64,000 nucleotides of DNA, from contig CP101406.1 of assembly GCA_024758765.1 (NCBI GenBank), forward strand, positions 1,550,001 to 1,614,000, given 5' to 3'. Numbering within the stretch: the first letter of the stretch is position 1; each line of letters opens with the position of its first letter. This stretch comes from Mycobacterium sp. SVM_VP21 (GTDB taxonomy: Bacteria > Actinomycetota > Actinomycetes > Mycobacteriales > Mycobacteriaceae). A model generated the notes under the pieces. That model worked only from the letters and a program-made list of their open reading frames with translations, did not search any database and was not told where the DNA came from. Shown here in pieces: positions 9,049-16,403 of this stretch. Position numbers and translations under genes: made by a program.

Positions 9049-9136
9049 GTGCTGTTCGATTCGGATATCGGCGGCGCTATCACGACCTGGCCCACCAACA
9101 GGCGATAGCGCATGCGATATCCGAATCGAACAGCAC
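9049..9136. repeat. Long inverted repeat after aftD (22-bp perfect arms)
   Basis: Left arm 9049-9070 and right arm 9115-9136 are perfectly complementary over 22 bp (GTGCTGTTCGATTCGG... against its inverse). Nested inside, GCGCTATC (9074-9081) pairs with GATAGCGC (9104-9111). The element lies between the convergent genes aftD and the proline-rich membrane protein gene. It could be a strong bidirectional terminator or a small non-coding mobile element; the sequence alone does not decide. Confidence 0.85.
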
Positions 9137-9195
9137 CACATGGTTCCGCCACGGGGCCGGTGGGGCCCACGCGGCATCTGAGGCGAAGGACGCAG

Positions 9196-10122
9196 CTACT
9201 GCGCGGCTTCGAGCTTCTCGATCTGCGTGTTGAACAGCTTCACCAGGTCCTCGGCGTGCGTGGCGTCATCGGATCCGTCGCTCTCCACACGCAACCCGAT
9301 GTCGTTGCTGGTCGCCACGACGAGGACCCCGCGGTAATAGCCGGAGATGGTGGATGCGGTGATCGAGATCGGCAACCGGATCGCGGCCTTGCTGGCGCTG
9401 GTGATCACGGTCGCGACCGCCCACGGCGGCACCCCGTCCGCATCCAGCGGGTTCATCTGGATATCGGTGGTCACCGAGCGCCCACCCTGTTCGAAGGTCT
9501 GCTTGAACGTCTGGCACTTCTCCACGAACCGCTTGAGGTTCGGGTGGTCCGGCGTGAGGGCCAGTCGCACACGCATCGTATGCAGGCCGCCGGGCTGCAG
9601 CTTGGCCAGCGTCGCCGTCGCGGTCTGCGTGGCGGAGGAGGGACTGGAGTAGAAGTCGGCGCACTCGGGCGGGTCGACCGTCAGATTCGGCATGTCCGAG
9701 GGAGCGTCGCCGGCGCTGTTCACCCCGCTGATCCACTTTCCGCCGGACGGATCCGGGAACGAGGACCGCTCCACCAACATCTCCGACGTCAGATCCTTGA
9801 TGTCAGGTTTGCGAGACGGCTTGTCCTCGGCCGTGAGTCGGCCGCCCAGGCTCAGAACCAGCCCGGCGACCACCGCGACCACCACTGCAGCCGCGGCCAG
9901 CGACAACCACAACACCTTGCGTGACCTGGGCTCAGGCGCCGGAATCGGCCACGGCGCACCATAGGCCGGATAGCCCCCGGGCGCCACGCCTACAGCGTCG
10001 TCCTCCACCCATAGCGCCCAGCCCGGGGGCGGGGGCGGCCACGTCGGATCCGGCGCCCAGTTGGCATCCGGCGCCCAGCCAGGTGGCGGGGGCGGCCAGT
10101 TGGGCGGTGGGTTAAAACGCAT
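9196..10122 (-). CDS. Proline-rich single-pass membrane protein with extracytoplasmic sensor-like domain
   Basis: A protein of 308 residues. Residues 1-35 are built of WPPPPPGW/WAPD-type repeats, a cytoplasmic low-complexity head. One transmembrane helix lies at about 70-93 (VLWLSLAAAAVVVAVVAGLVL). The extracytoplasmic domain contains two cysteines (in ECADF and KCQTF), which may form a disulfide. The arrangement resembles mycobacterial proteins whose C-terminal domain is like the PknH sensor or DUF5642. No enzymatic motif is visible. I do not recognise a specific homologue in the M. tuberculosis copy of this region, so it looks like an insertion relative to that genome. Confidence 0.75.
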   Translation of the reverse strand: MRFNPPPNWPPPPPGWAPDANWAPDPTWPPPPPGWALWVEDDAVGVAPGGYPAYGAPWPIPAPEPRSRKVLWLSLAAAAVVVAVVAGLVLSLGGRLTAEDKPSRKPDIKDLTSEMLVERSSFPDPSGGKWISGVNSAGDAPSDMPNLTVDPPECADFYSSPSSATQTATATLAKLQPGGLHTMRVRLALTPDHPNLKRFVEKCQTFKQTFEQGGRSVTTDIQMNPLDADGVPPWAVATVITSASKAAIRLPISITASTISGYYRGVLVVATSNDIGLRVESDGSDDATHAEDLVKLFNTQIEKLEAAQ

Positions 10123-10235
10123 CGGGCGACTCCCGTATCGATGTACTGACGCTGGCTCGAGGCGAGCCTACGCGGTTCGATGGTGGCAGGCTGGACATGC
10201 ACTCTCACACCGCAGCGCCTGAGAAGGAGGCCCGC

Positions 10236-11618
10236 GTGCCCGCAACACCGATAGCCACGACCAACCCGGCCACCGGCGAAACGGTCAAGACGTTCACCGC
10301 CGCCAGCGACGCGGAAGTCGATGCCGCGATCACGCGCGCGGCGAATCGCTTCGTCGACTACCGCCGCACCGATTTCGCTCAGCGCGCCAGATGGATGCAC
10401 GCCGCCGCTGATCTGCTGGAGGCTGACGCCGACGAAGTCGCCGCCATGATGACCCTTGAGATGGGCAAGACCTTGACCTCGGCCAAGGCCGAAGCACTCA
10501 AGTGCGTCAAGGGCTTCCGCTACTACGCCGACCACAGCGCGGAATTGCTGGCCGACGAAGTCACCGACGCGTCGAAGGTCAACGCATCCAAGGCGTTCGC
10601 CCGCTATCAGCCTCTCGGGGTGGTACTGGCGGTGATGCCGTGGAACTTCCCGCTGTGGCAGGCGGTCCGCTTTGCCGCTCCAGCCCTGATGGCCGGCAAC
10701 GTGGGCCTGCTCAAACACGCGTCGAATGTGCCGCAGACCGCGCTGTACCTCGCCGACCTGCTGACCCGCGCCGGTTTCCCTGATGGCTGCTTCCAGACTC
10801 TGCTGATCTCCTCGGGTGCCGTCGAGCGGGTGCTGCGCGACCCGCGGGTGGCGGCGGCAACCCTGACCGGCAGCGAACCCGCCGGGCGTTCGGTCGCCGC
10901 TATCGCCGGCGACGAGGTCAAACACACCGTGCTGGAACTGGGCGGCAGCGACCCGTTCATCGTCATGCCCTCGGCCGACCTGGAGTCCGCGGTGCGTACC
11001 GCAGTGACCGCGCGGGTGCAGAACAATGGCCAATCATGCATCGCGGCAAAGCGATTCATCGTCCACACCGACATCTATGACGACTTCGTCACCCAGTTCG
11101 TCGGCCAGATGTCGGCGCTGCGGGTCGGCGACCCGACCGACCCGGACACCGATGTTGGACCGCTGGCCACCGAATCGGGCCGCGACGAGGTGGCGCAGCA
11201 GGTCGATGCCGCCGCCGCGGCCGGCGCGGTGATCCGTTGCGGTGGCAAGCGACTCAACCGCCCGGGCTGGTTCTATCCGCCCACCGTGATCACCGACATC
11301 AGCCGTGACATGGCGATCTTCACCGAGGAGGTGTTCGGCCCGGTGGCATCGGTGTACCGCGCCGCCGACATCGACGAGGCCATCGAGATCGCCAACGCCA
11401 GCCCGTTCGGGCTGGGATCCAATGCCTGGACCCGCGACGAGGCCGAGATCAGCCGGTTTGCCGACGAGATCGAGGCCGGCCAGGTCTTCATCAATGGGAT
11501 GACGGTGTCCTACCCGGAGCTGCCGTTCGGCGGGATCAAGCGATCCGGGTACGGCCGGGAACTCTCGGGCCACGGCATCCGGGAGTTCTGCAACCTCAAG
11601 ACGGTGTGGGTGGCCTGA
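10236..11618 (+). CDS. gabD1: Succinate-semialdehyde dehydrogenase GabD1
   Basis: A protein of 460 residues from GTG 10236, chosen because GAGAAGGAGG ends 5 nt upstream; a longer reading from 10197 has no such signal. It is an NAD(P)-dependent aldehyde dehydrogenase that oxidises succinic semialdehyde to succinate. Motifs are PWNFPLWQ, the catalytic Glu in LELGGSDPF (about residue 234) and the catalytic Cys in NNGQSCIAAKRF (about residue 268). It closely follows M. tuberculosis GabD1 (457 residues) as I remember it. It is divergent from the proline-rich protein and convergent with the WrbA gene, from which a family inverted repeat separates it. Confidence 0.93.
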   Translation: MPATPIATTNPATGETVKTFTAASDAEVDAAITRAANRFVDYRRTDFAQRARWMHAAADLLEADADEVAAMMTLEMGKTLTSAKAEALKCVKGFRYYADHSAELLADEVTDASKVNASKAFARYQPLGVVLAVMPWNFPLWQAVRFAAPALMAGNVGLLKHASNVPQTALYLADLLTRAGFPDGCFQTLLISSGAVERVLRDPRVAAATLTGSEPAGRSVAAIAGDEVKHTVLELGGSDPFIVMPSADLESAVRTAVTARVQNNGQSCIAAKRFIVHTDIYDDFVTQFVGQMSALRVGDPTDPDTDVGPLATESGRDEVAQQVDAAAAAGAVIRCGGKRLNRPGWFYPPTVITDISRDMAIFTEEVFGPVASVYRAADIDEAIEIANASPFGLGSNAWTRDEAEISRFADEIEAGQVFINGMTVSYPELPFGGIKRSGYGRELSGHGIREFCNLKTVWVA

Positions 11619-11636
11619 CGCCGGTCGTCTCCCCCA

Positions 11637-11700
11637 CCGCGAGCAGACGCAAACTCATCCAATTGCTGCGCGAAAAGTACAACTTTGCGTCTGCTCGCGG
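11637..11700. terminator. Inverted repeat of the GCGAGCAGACGCAAA family
   Basis: Arms CCGCGAGCAGACGCAAA (11637-11653) and its exact complement (11684-11700) form a perfect 17-bp stem with a 30-nt loop, between convergent gabD1 and the WrbA gene. The same arm sequence recurs at 41309-41368 and, in diverged form, at 45115-45174. A short tandem repeat with period 13 (GGAGACCCGGGGA, about two copies) follows at 11702-11730. Confidence 0.85.
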
Positions 11701-11742
11701 GAGGAGACCCGGGGAGGAGACCCGGGGAGGAACGGGGAGAAC

Positions 11743-12345
11743 TCAGCCCGTGGCGAGCTTGGCGGCGACACCCACCACCCGTGTGGCCAGGTGGTCGAGC
11801 GCGGCCAGGGTGGCCTCGTCCAGCTCATTCTGGTTGTTCGGTCCGGTGATGTGCCCGACGCCGTAGGGGTTGCCGTCAGCGAACTTGATCGGGTCGGTGT
11901 AGCCCGGCGGGACCAGGATGCCGCCGAAATGCATCAGCGACACGTAGAGGTTCAACAGCGTGGCCTCCTGCCCGCCGTGGGCGGTCTGACTCGACGTGAA
12001 GCCGGCATAGACCTTGTCGGCAAGCGCACCCTTGGCCCACAGCCCGCCCAGGCCGTCCAGGAAGTTCCGGAATTGCGCTGAGGGGGACCCGAATCGGGTG
12101 GGCGACCCGAAGATGACGGCGTCCGCCCAGACGATGTCGTCACCGGTGGCCGCGGGCAGGTCCTTGGTTGCCGCGTAGTTGGCGCTCCACGCCGGGTTGT
12201 GGGCGAAGGTCTCCGGGTCGCGCGTCTCCTCGATGTGGCGCACACGGACCTCGGCGCCCGCCGCCTCGCCCGCCTGGGCCACCCGCTGCGCCATCTTGGT
12301 GCCGTGGCCGGTGGCCGAGTAGTAGATAACCGCCAACTTCGTCAT
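11743..12345 (-). CDS. WrbA-type NAD(P)H:quinone oxidoreductase
   Basis: A flavodoxin-fold protein of 200 residues. The FMN phosphate loop is YYSATGHGTKMAQRV near residue 8, and the WrbA signature GSPTRFGSPSAQFRNF is near residue 78. The family reduces quinones by two electrons with FMN. AAAGGAG is 2 nt before one ATG (12351) and 8 nt before a second (12345); I chose the second because its spacing is normal. It is the last gene of a minus-strand cluster with an FMN reductase and a luciferase-like monooxygenase, 34 bp after the reductase stop. Confidence 0.88.
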   Translation of the reverse strand: MTKLAVIYYSATGHGTKMAQRVAQAGEAAGAEVRVRHIEETRDPETFAHNPAWSANYAATKDLPAATGDDIVWADAVIFGSPTRFGSPSAQFRNFLDGLGGLWAKGALADKVYAGFTSSQTAHGGQEATLLNLYVSLMHFGGILVPPGYTDPIKFADGNPYGVGHITGPNNQNELDEATLAALDHLATRVVGVAAKLATG

Positions 12346-12379
12346 CGCCATCTCTCCTTTGGTTGTTGTGTGGGGTCGG

Positions 12380-12979
12380 TCAGTGCTTGCCGGTCAGCAG
12401 GCCCTGAATTTCGGTCAGCTCGTCGTTGAACTGGTCCCGGTGCGGTCGTGGGCCGCTCACCCGCAGCAGCCGGGCGAAATCCCTGGCCGCCTTGGCGATC
12501 CGTTCGGACAGGCCTGAGCCGGTGCCGTCTGCGCCGAAGTCCGCGGTGGCGGCGAACACCCCGGTGGGTGCTACCAGCGCATGCAGATAGCAGAACATCG
12601 GACGCAGGGCGTGGTCCAGCACCAGCGAGTGGCGCTCGGTACCGCCGGTCGCCGCGATCAGCACGGGCGTCTGATCCAGGGTCTGCTCGGGCAGCACGTC
12701 GAAGAACGACTTGAACAGCCCGCTGAACGTCGCGTTGAACGTCGGCGTCACCGCAATCACCCCGTCGCTGCCCGCGATCGCGTCGAACACCGCCTCGAGC
12801 TCGGGTGCGGCGAATCCGGTCAACATTGCGTCGGTGATCGCCCGAGCCAGGTGCCGCAGCTCGACGACCTCGATATCGACCTGCCCGAGCTCGGCGCGGA
12901 CCGCCGCGCCGAGCCGGTCGGCCAACAGCCGGGTGGACGACGGCTCACGCAGGCCGCCGCTGATCACGATCAACTTCAT
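12380..12979 (-). CDS. NADPH-dependent FMN reductase (CE1759 type)
   Basis: A flavodoxin-like reductase of 199 residues. It opens with MKLIVISGGLREPSSTRLLAD, the FMN phosphate-binding loop, and has the TPTFNATFSGLFKSFFD region near residue 78 that contacts the isoalloxazine. It should supply reduced FMN to a partner oxygenase. Its ATG overlaps the stop of the upstream luciferase-like gene by 4 nt (ATGA), so the two are translationally coupled and very likely form a two-component monooxygenase. Confidence 0.88.
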   Translation of the reverse strand: MKLIVISGGLREPSSTRLLADRLGAAVRAELGQVDIEVVELRHLARAITDAMLTGFAAPELEAVFDAIAGSDGVIAVTPTFNATFSGLFKSFFDVLPEQTLDQTPVLIAATGGTERHSLVLDHALRPMFCYLHALVAPTGVFAATADFGADGTGSGLSERIAKAARDFARLLRVSGPRPHRDQFNDELTEIQGLLTGKH

Positions 12980-14088
12980 GACGCCGCCTGGATCTCGGAT
13001 TGCCGCGCCGCCTCGACCAGGGACTCGTGCGTCGGCGCGCCGGGAACATGCGCGGGGCGTCCGATGGCGAACTCCTTGCGCAGCACCGGGATTACGTGCT
13101 CGCCCAGCAGATCGAGCTGTTCGAGCACCGTCTTCAACGGCAGACCCGCGTGGTCGACCAGGAACAGTTGGCGTTGGTAGTCGCCGACGTAATCCCGGAA
13201 ACCCAGGGTCTTGTCGATCACCTGCTGCGGCGAGCCGACCGTCAGCGGGGTCTGCGCACTGAATTCCTCCAGGCTCGGGCCGTGCCCGTAGACCGGGGCG
13301 TTGTCGAAATACGGCCGGAACTCGTTGATCGCATCTTGGCTGTTAGGCCGCAAGAACACCTGACCGCCCAAGCCCACGATCGCCTGGTCGGCACCACCGT
13401 GACCGTAGTGCTCGAAGCGCTGCCGGTAGAGCTGCACCATCCGCTTGGTGTGCGACGCCGGCCAGAAGATGTGGTTGGCGAAGAAGCCGTCACCGAAGTG
13501 CGCGGCCAGCTCGGCGATCTCGGGAGAGCGAATAGAACCGTGCCAGACGAACGGCGGAATCCCATCCAACGGACGGGGCGCCAGGGTGAAGCCGTGCAGC
13601 GGGGTGCGGTATTCACCGCTGAAGTCGACGACCTCCTCGCGCCACAACCGGCGCAGCAACTGATAGTTCTCCACCGTCAGCGGCAGCGCGGCCCGGATGT
13701 CCTTGCCAAACCACGGATACACCGGTCCGGTGTTGCCACGCCCCAGCATCAGGTCCACCCGGCCGTCGGCGAGGTGCTGCAGCACGCTGTAGTCCTCGGC
13801 GATCTTCACCGGGTCGTTCGTGGTGATCAAGGTGGTAGCGGTGGTCAACTGAATGCGCTCGGTCTGCGCCGCGATGTAACCCAACAGGGTTGTCGGCGAC
13901 GACGGCACGAACGGCGGGTTGTGGTGCTCACCCGTGGCGAAGACGTCCAGGCCGACCTCCTCGGCCTTCTTGGCGATCGCCACGGTCGCCCGGATTCGCT
14001 CGGCTTCGGCCGGCGCGCGGCCGGTGGTCGGGTCGACGGTCACATCGCCGACGGTGAAAATGCCGAACTGCATACCGGTGCTTGTCAC
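12976..14088 (-). CDS. LLM-class flavin-dependent monooxygenase (CE1758 type)
   Basis: A bacterial luciferase-fold (TIM-barrel) protein of 370 residues that uses reduced FMN or F420 and O2. Typical elements are EEVGLDVFATGEHH near residue 40, a LADGRVDLMLGRG phosphate-binding segment near 105, and the C-terminal region before PVLRKEF. GTG 14088 is used because AAGGAGGACC lies just upstream. It is the first gene of the minus-strand flavin cluster. The spacer to the divergent MarR gene holds an 18-bp palindrome. The substrate is unknown. Confidence 0.88.
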   Translation of the reverse strand: MTSTGMQFGIFTVGDVTVDPTTGRAPAEAERIRATVAIAKKAEEVGLDVFATGEHHNPPFVPSSPTTLLGYIAAQTERIQLTTATTLITTNDPVKIAEDYSVLQHLADGRVDLMLGRGNTGPVYPWFGKDIRAALPLTVENYQLLRRLWREEVVDFSGEYRTPLHGFTLAPRPLDGIPPFVWHGSIRSPEIAELAAHFGDGFFANHIFWPASHTKRMVQLYRQRFEHYGHGGADQAIVGLGGQVFLRPNSQDAINEFRPYFDNAPVYGHGPSLEEFSAQTPLTVGSPQQVIDKTLGFRDYVGDYQRQLFLVDHAGLPLKTVLEQLDLLGEHVIPVLRKEFAIGRPAHVPGAPTHESLVEAARQSEIQAAS

Positions 14089-14127
14089 GGCAGGTCCTCC
14101 TTGCGTGTTGGTGATTACTGTAGCTGA

Positions 14128-14145
14128 TAGTTGCTAACGCAACTA
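14128..14145. promoter_or_regulatory. Candidate MarR operator
   Basis: TAGTTGC-TAAC-GCAACTA is a perfect inverted repeat (7-bp arms, 4-bp centre) in the divergent spacer between the flavin monooxygenase and MarR genes. Size and symmetry fit MarR-family operators. It is 40 nt upstream of the monooxygenase start, where repression would be effective. Confidence 0.6.
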
Positions 14146-14232
14146 GTTCTTGGTCCATTCCCGCATCTTCTAGCCGCTTAACGCGCTCGCTTACCTGGAC
14201 TGTTGTGGTTTCGTCAACTATATTTAGGCCTC

Positions 14233-14691
14233 ATGGAGACACGGTGGCTCAACGAGGAGGAACAGCGGATGTGGCGGGGCTACCTCGACAGCACGCGCCT
14301 GCTGCTACGCAGCCTGGACCGGCAGTTGGTCAGCGACTCAGGACTGAGCCTCTCCGACTTTGAGATCCTGGCGCTGTTGTCCGAGGCACCCGACCGCCGG
14401 CTGCGGATGAATGAGTTGGCCGACATCACCGTGACGACGCGCAGCGGTGTCACCCGAGCGGTCAAACGGCTGGCCGACGCCGGCTGGGTCCACCAGGTCA
14501 AGTGCGAGGAAGACAAACGCGGCCAGTTCGCCGAACTCACCGAGTCGGGCATGGACAAGTTGCGGGCCGCCGCGCCCGGTCATGTGCAAGCGGTGCGGAC
14601 CGGCCTGTTCGATTCGCTCAGCCCTCGCGAGGTCGAACTGTTCACCCACTCCTACGCGCGAATCCGCGACAATCTGCTCGAGCACCCGTAG
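14233..14691 (+). CDS. MarR family transcriptional regulator
   Basis: A protein of 152 residues with a winged helix-turn-helix: LSLSDFEILALLSEAP at about 39-54, then RLRMNELADITVTTRSGVTRAVKRLADAGWV and the wing EEDKRGQFAELTESG. ATG 14233 was chosen; a TTG at 14203 is also in frame but would lie in the promoter, and TATATT sits 8 nt before the ATG. It is divergent from the flavin cluster and probably represses it and itself through the palindrome at 14128-14145. The inducer may be a quinone or aromatic compound handled by that cluster, which is inference. Confidence 0.9.
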   Translation: METRWLNEEEQRMWRGYLDSTRLLLRSLDRQLVSDSGLSLSDFEILALLSEAPDRRLRMNELADITVTTRSGVTRAVKRLADAGWVHQVKCEEDKRGQFAELTESGMDKLRAAAPGHVQAVRTGLFDSLSPREVELFTHSYARIRDNLLEHP

Positions 14692-14732
14692 GCATTCTCG
14701 GCGAAGGCAACCGACCGCCGCACCAATCTCCA

Positions 14733-14738
14733 TACGAT
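14733..14738 (+). promoter_or_regulatory. -10 element of a probable leaderless php transcript
   Basis: TACGAT fits the mycobacterial -10 consensus TAnnnT and is followed by 6 nt and then the php ATG. The spacing places the transcription start at or next to the start codon. No ribosome-binding site is seen. Confidence 0.5.
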
Positions 14739-14744
14739 CGAGCC

Positions 14745-15722
14745 ATGTCGCAATGCCACACCGCGCGCGGGCCCATCGACACCGCCGACCTCGGCGTCAC
14801 CCTGATGCACGAGCACGTGTTCATCATGACCACCGAGATCGCCCAGAACTATCCGGAAGCTTGGGGCGACGAGGGCGCCCGGGTGGCCGACGCCATCACC
14901 CGGCTGGACGCATTGAAGGCCGCCGGAGTCGACACCATCGTCGACCTGACCGTGATCGGACTGGGCCGCTACATCCCGCGAATCTCCCGCGTGGCCGCCG
15001 GCACCGACTTGAACATCGTGGTGGCCACCGGCATCTACACCTACAACGACGTGCCGTTCTTCTACCACTATCGCGGACCCGGGACCATGCTGGACGGCCC
15101 CGAGATCATGGCCGACATGTTTGTCCGCGACATCGAGACCGGCATCGCCGACACCGGGATCAAGGCGGGAATCCTCAAGTGCGCCACCGACGAACCGGGC
15201 GTGACTCCCGGCGTCGAGCGGGTGCTGCGCGCGGTGGCCAACGCCCACCGGCGCACCGGCGCGCCGATCTCCACTCACACCCACGCCGGCACCCGCCGCG
15301 GCCTGGAACAGCAGCACATCTTCGAAGAAGAAGGCGTCGACCTGTCCCGGGTGGTGATCGGGCACTCCGGGGACAGCACCGATCTGGGCTACCTGGAGGA
15401 ACTGATCGCGGCGGGATCGTATCTGGGCATGGACCGCTTCGGGATCGACCTGATCCTGCCGTTCGAGGAGCGTGTGAACACGGTGGCGGCCATGTGCGAG
15501 CGCGGCCACGCCGACAAGATGGTGCTCTCCCACGACGCCAACTGCTATTTCGACGCGCTGCCCGGCGACCTGAGCTCAGTGGCCGCACCGAACTGGCACT
15601 ACCTGCACATCCACAATGACGTCATTCCGGCGCTACGGCAGCGCGGCGTCACCGAGGAGCAGCTGCACACCATGCTGGTCGACAACCCGCGCAAGATCTT
15701 CGAGCACTCCGGCGGCTACTGA
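14745..15722 (+). CDS. php: Phosphotriesterase-family lactonase Php
   Basis: An amidohydrolase-fold metal enzyme of 325 residues, matching M. tuberculosis Php (326). Metal ligands are visible: LMHEHVF near residue 21 (HxH), the carbamylated Lys in GILKCATDE near 144, THTHAG near 177, GHSGDS near 205 and the catalytic Asp in LSHDANCY near 264. The family shows lactonase activity on acyl-homoserine and other lactones with weak phosphotriesterase activity. Only 53 bp separate it from the MarR gene upstream, but a leaderless promoter motif directly precedes it. It ends 10 bp from a convergent TetR gene. Confidence 0.92.
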   Translation: MSQCHTARGPIDTADLGVTLMHEHVFIMTTEIAQNYPEAWGDEGARVADAITRLDALKAAGVDTIVDLTVIGLGRYIPRISRVAAGTDLNIVVATGIYTYNDVPFFYHYRGPGTMLDGPEIMADMFVRDIETGIADTGIKAGILKCATDEPGVTPGVERVLRAVANAHRRTGAPISTHTHAGTRRGLEQQHIFEEEGVDLSRVVIGHSGDSTDLGYLEELIAAGSYLGMDRFGIDLILPFEERVNTVAAMCERGHADKMVLSHDANCYFDALPGDLSSVAAPNWHYLHIHNDVIPALRQRGVTEEQLHTMLVDNPRKIFEHSGGY

Positions 15723-15732
15723 GGCCGGGGGC

Positions 15733-16335
15733 TCACCGCGCCGGTGCAGCAACGCGTAGCGCCAAGGTTCGGACCAGTGAATGCAACCGCTCGGGGGTGG
15801 CGGCGTCGGGATCGCTGAGGCGCAACTGCAGGAGTTCCCGGGCGGCTGCATGCAGGACGCGGGCGGTGTAGTCGGGATCGGGCAGGTCCGGGTAGCTGCG
15901 CAGCAACTCACCCGCCAGATAGGCGCGCACGACCTCTTGCGCCTGCGCAAGGCGTTCGTGCAGTTCGGGCGGCGCGCCCTGCGGGGGGAACAGGAACAGT
16001 CGCCACGTCGCGGGATGGGCGTCGGCGGCCCTGACCACGTGGGCGAATCTGCTGGCCAGATCGCCGTCCCCACCCGGTTCCGCCGTTTCGGCGATCACCT
16101 CGGCAAACTGGGCGCCCGCCCGCGCAGCTTCGCGATCGATCAGCGCGACGAACAGGCCGGCGGGGTCACCGAACTGCTGATAGAGCAGCGATCGGTTGAT
16201 CCCGGCCTCACGGGCAATCCGGTTGGGGGTGGCGGCGTGAAAGCCCTCCGCATCCACGATCGCATGGGTGACATCGAGGATCTGGCTACGCCTGGCCTCG
16301 GCCGTCATCCGCCGCCGTGACTGCCCCAAAGTCAT
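15733..16335 (-). CDS. TetR family regulator of the first DUF2236 module
   Basis: About 200 residues with a TetR helix-turn-helix (HAATPNRIAREAGINRSLLYQQFG at about 30-53). Start is uncertain: ATGs at 16335 and 16347 and a GTG at 16356 are all in frame, and none has a clear ribosome-binding site; I took the innermost because it keeps the operator region free. It is divergent from the broken DUF2236 gene, with two palindromes between them. It is a different subfamily from the TetR beside the second DUF2236 copy, so the two modules do not share a regulator of common recent origin. Confidence 0.82.
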   Translation of the reverse strand: MTLGQSRRRMTAEARRSQILDVTHAIVDAEGFHAATPNRIAREAGINRSLLYQQFGDPAGLFVALIDREAARAGAQFAEVIAETAEPGGDGDLASRFAHVVRAADAHPATWRLFLFPPQGAPPELHERLAQAQEVVRAYLAGELLRSYPDLPDPDYTARVLHAAARELLQLRLSDPDAATPERLHSLVRTLALRVAAPAR

Positions 16336-16359
16336 AGTTGACAGCATAAGTACCACGCT

Positions 16360-16391
16360 GTTACTTGTGTAACTAACAATATGTTAGTTAC
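16360..16391. promoter_or_regulatory. Overlapping TetR operator palindromes
   Basis: GTTAC-TTGT-GTAAC (16360-16373) overlaps a longer perfect repeat, GTAACTAAC (16369-16377), 5-bp AT spacer, GTTAGTTAC (16383-16391). The second ends just before the ribosome-binding site of the DUF2236 gene. Two overlapping dyads suggest co-operative TetR binding that would block both divergent genes. Confidence 0.6.
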
Positions 16392-16403
16392 CTGGAGGCT
16401 GTG

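Noticed and set aside
10197..10235. Longer N-terminus for GabD1
   Set aside because: No ribosome-binding site before 10197; GAGAAGGAGG precisely precedes GTG 10236 and the homologue starts there.
14139..14146. AACTAGTT resembling a KstR core
   Set aside because: The flanking T and A of TnnAACnnGTTnnA are absent, and the bases belong to the MarR-type palindrome.
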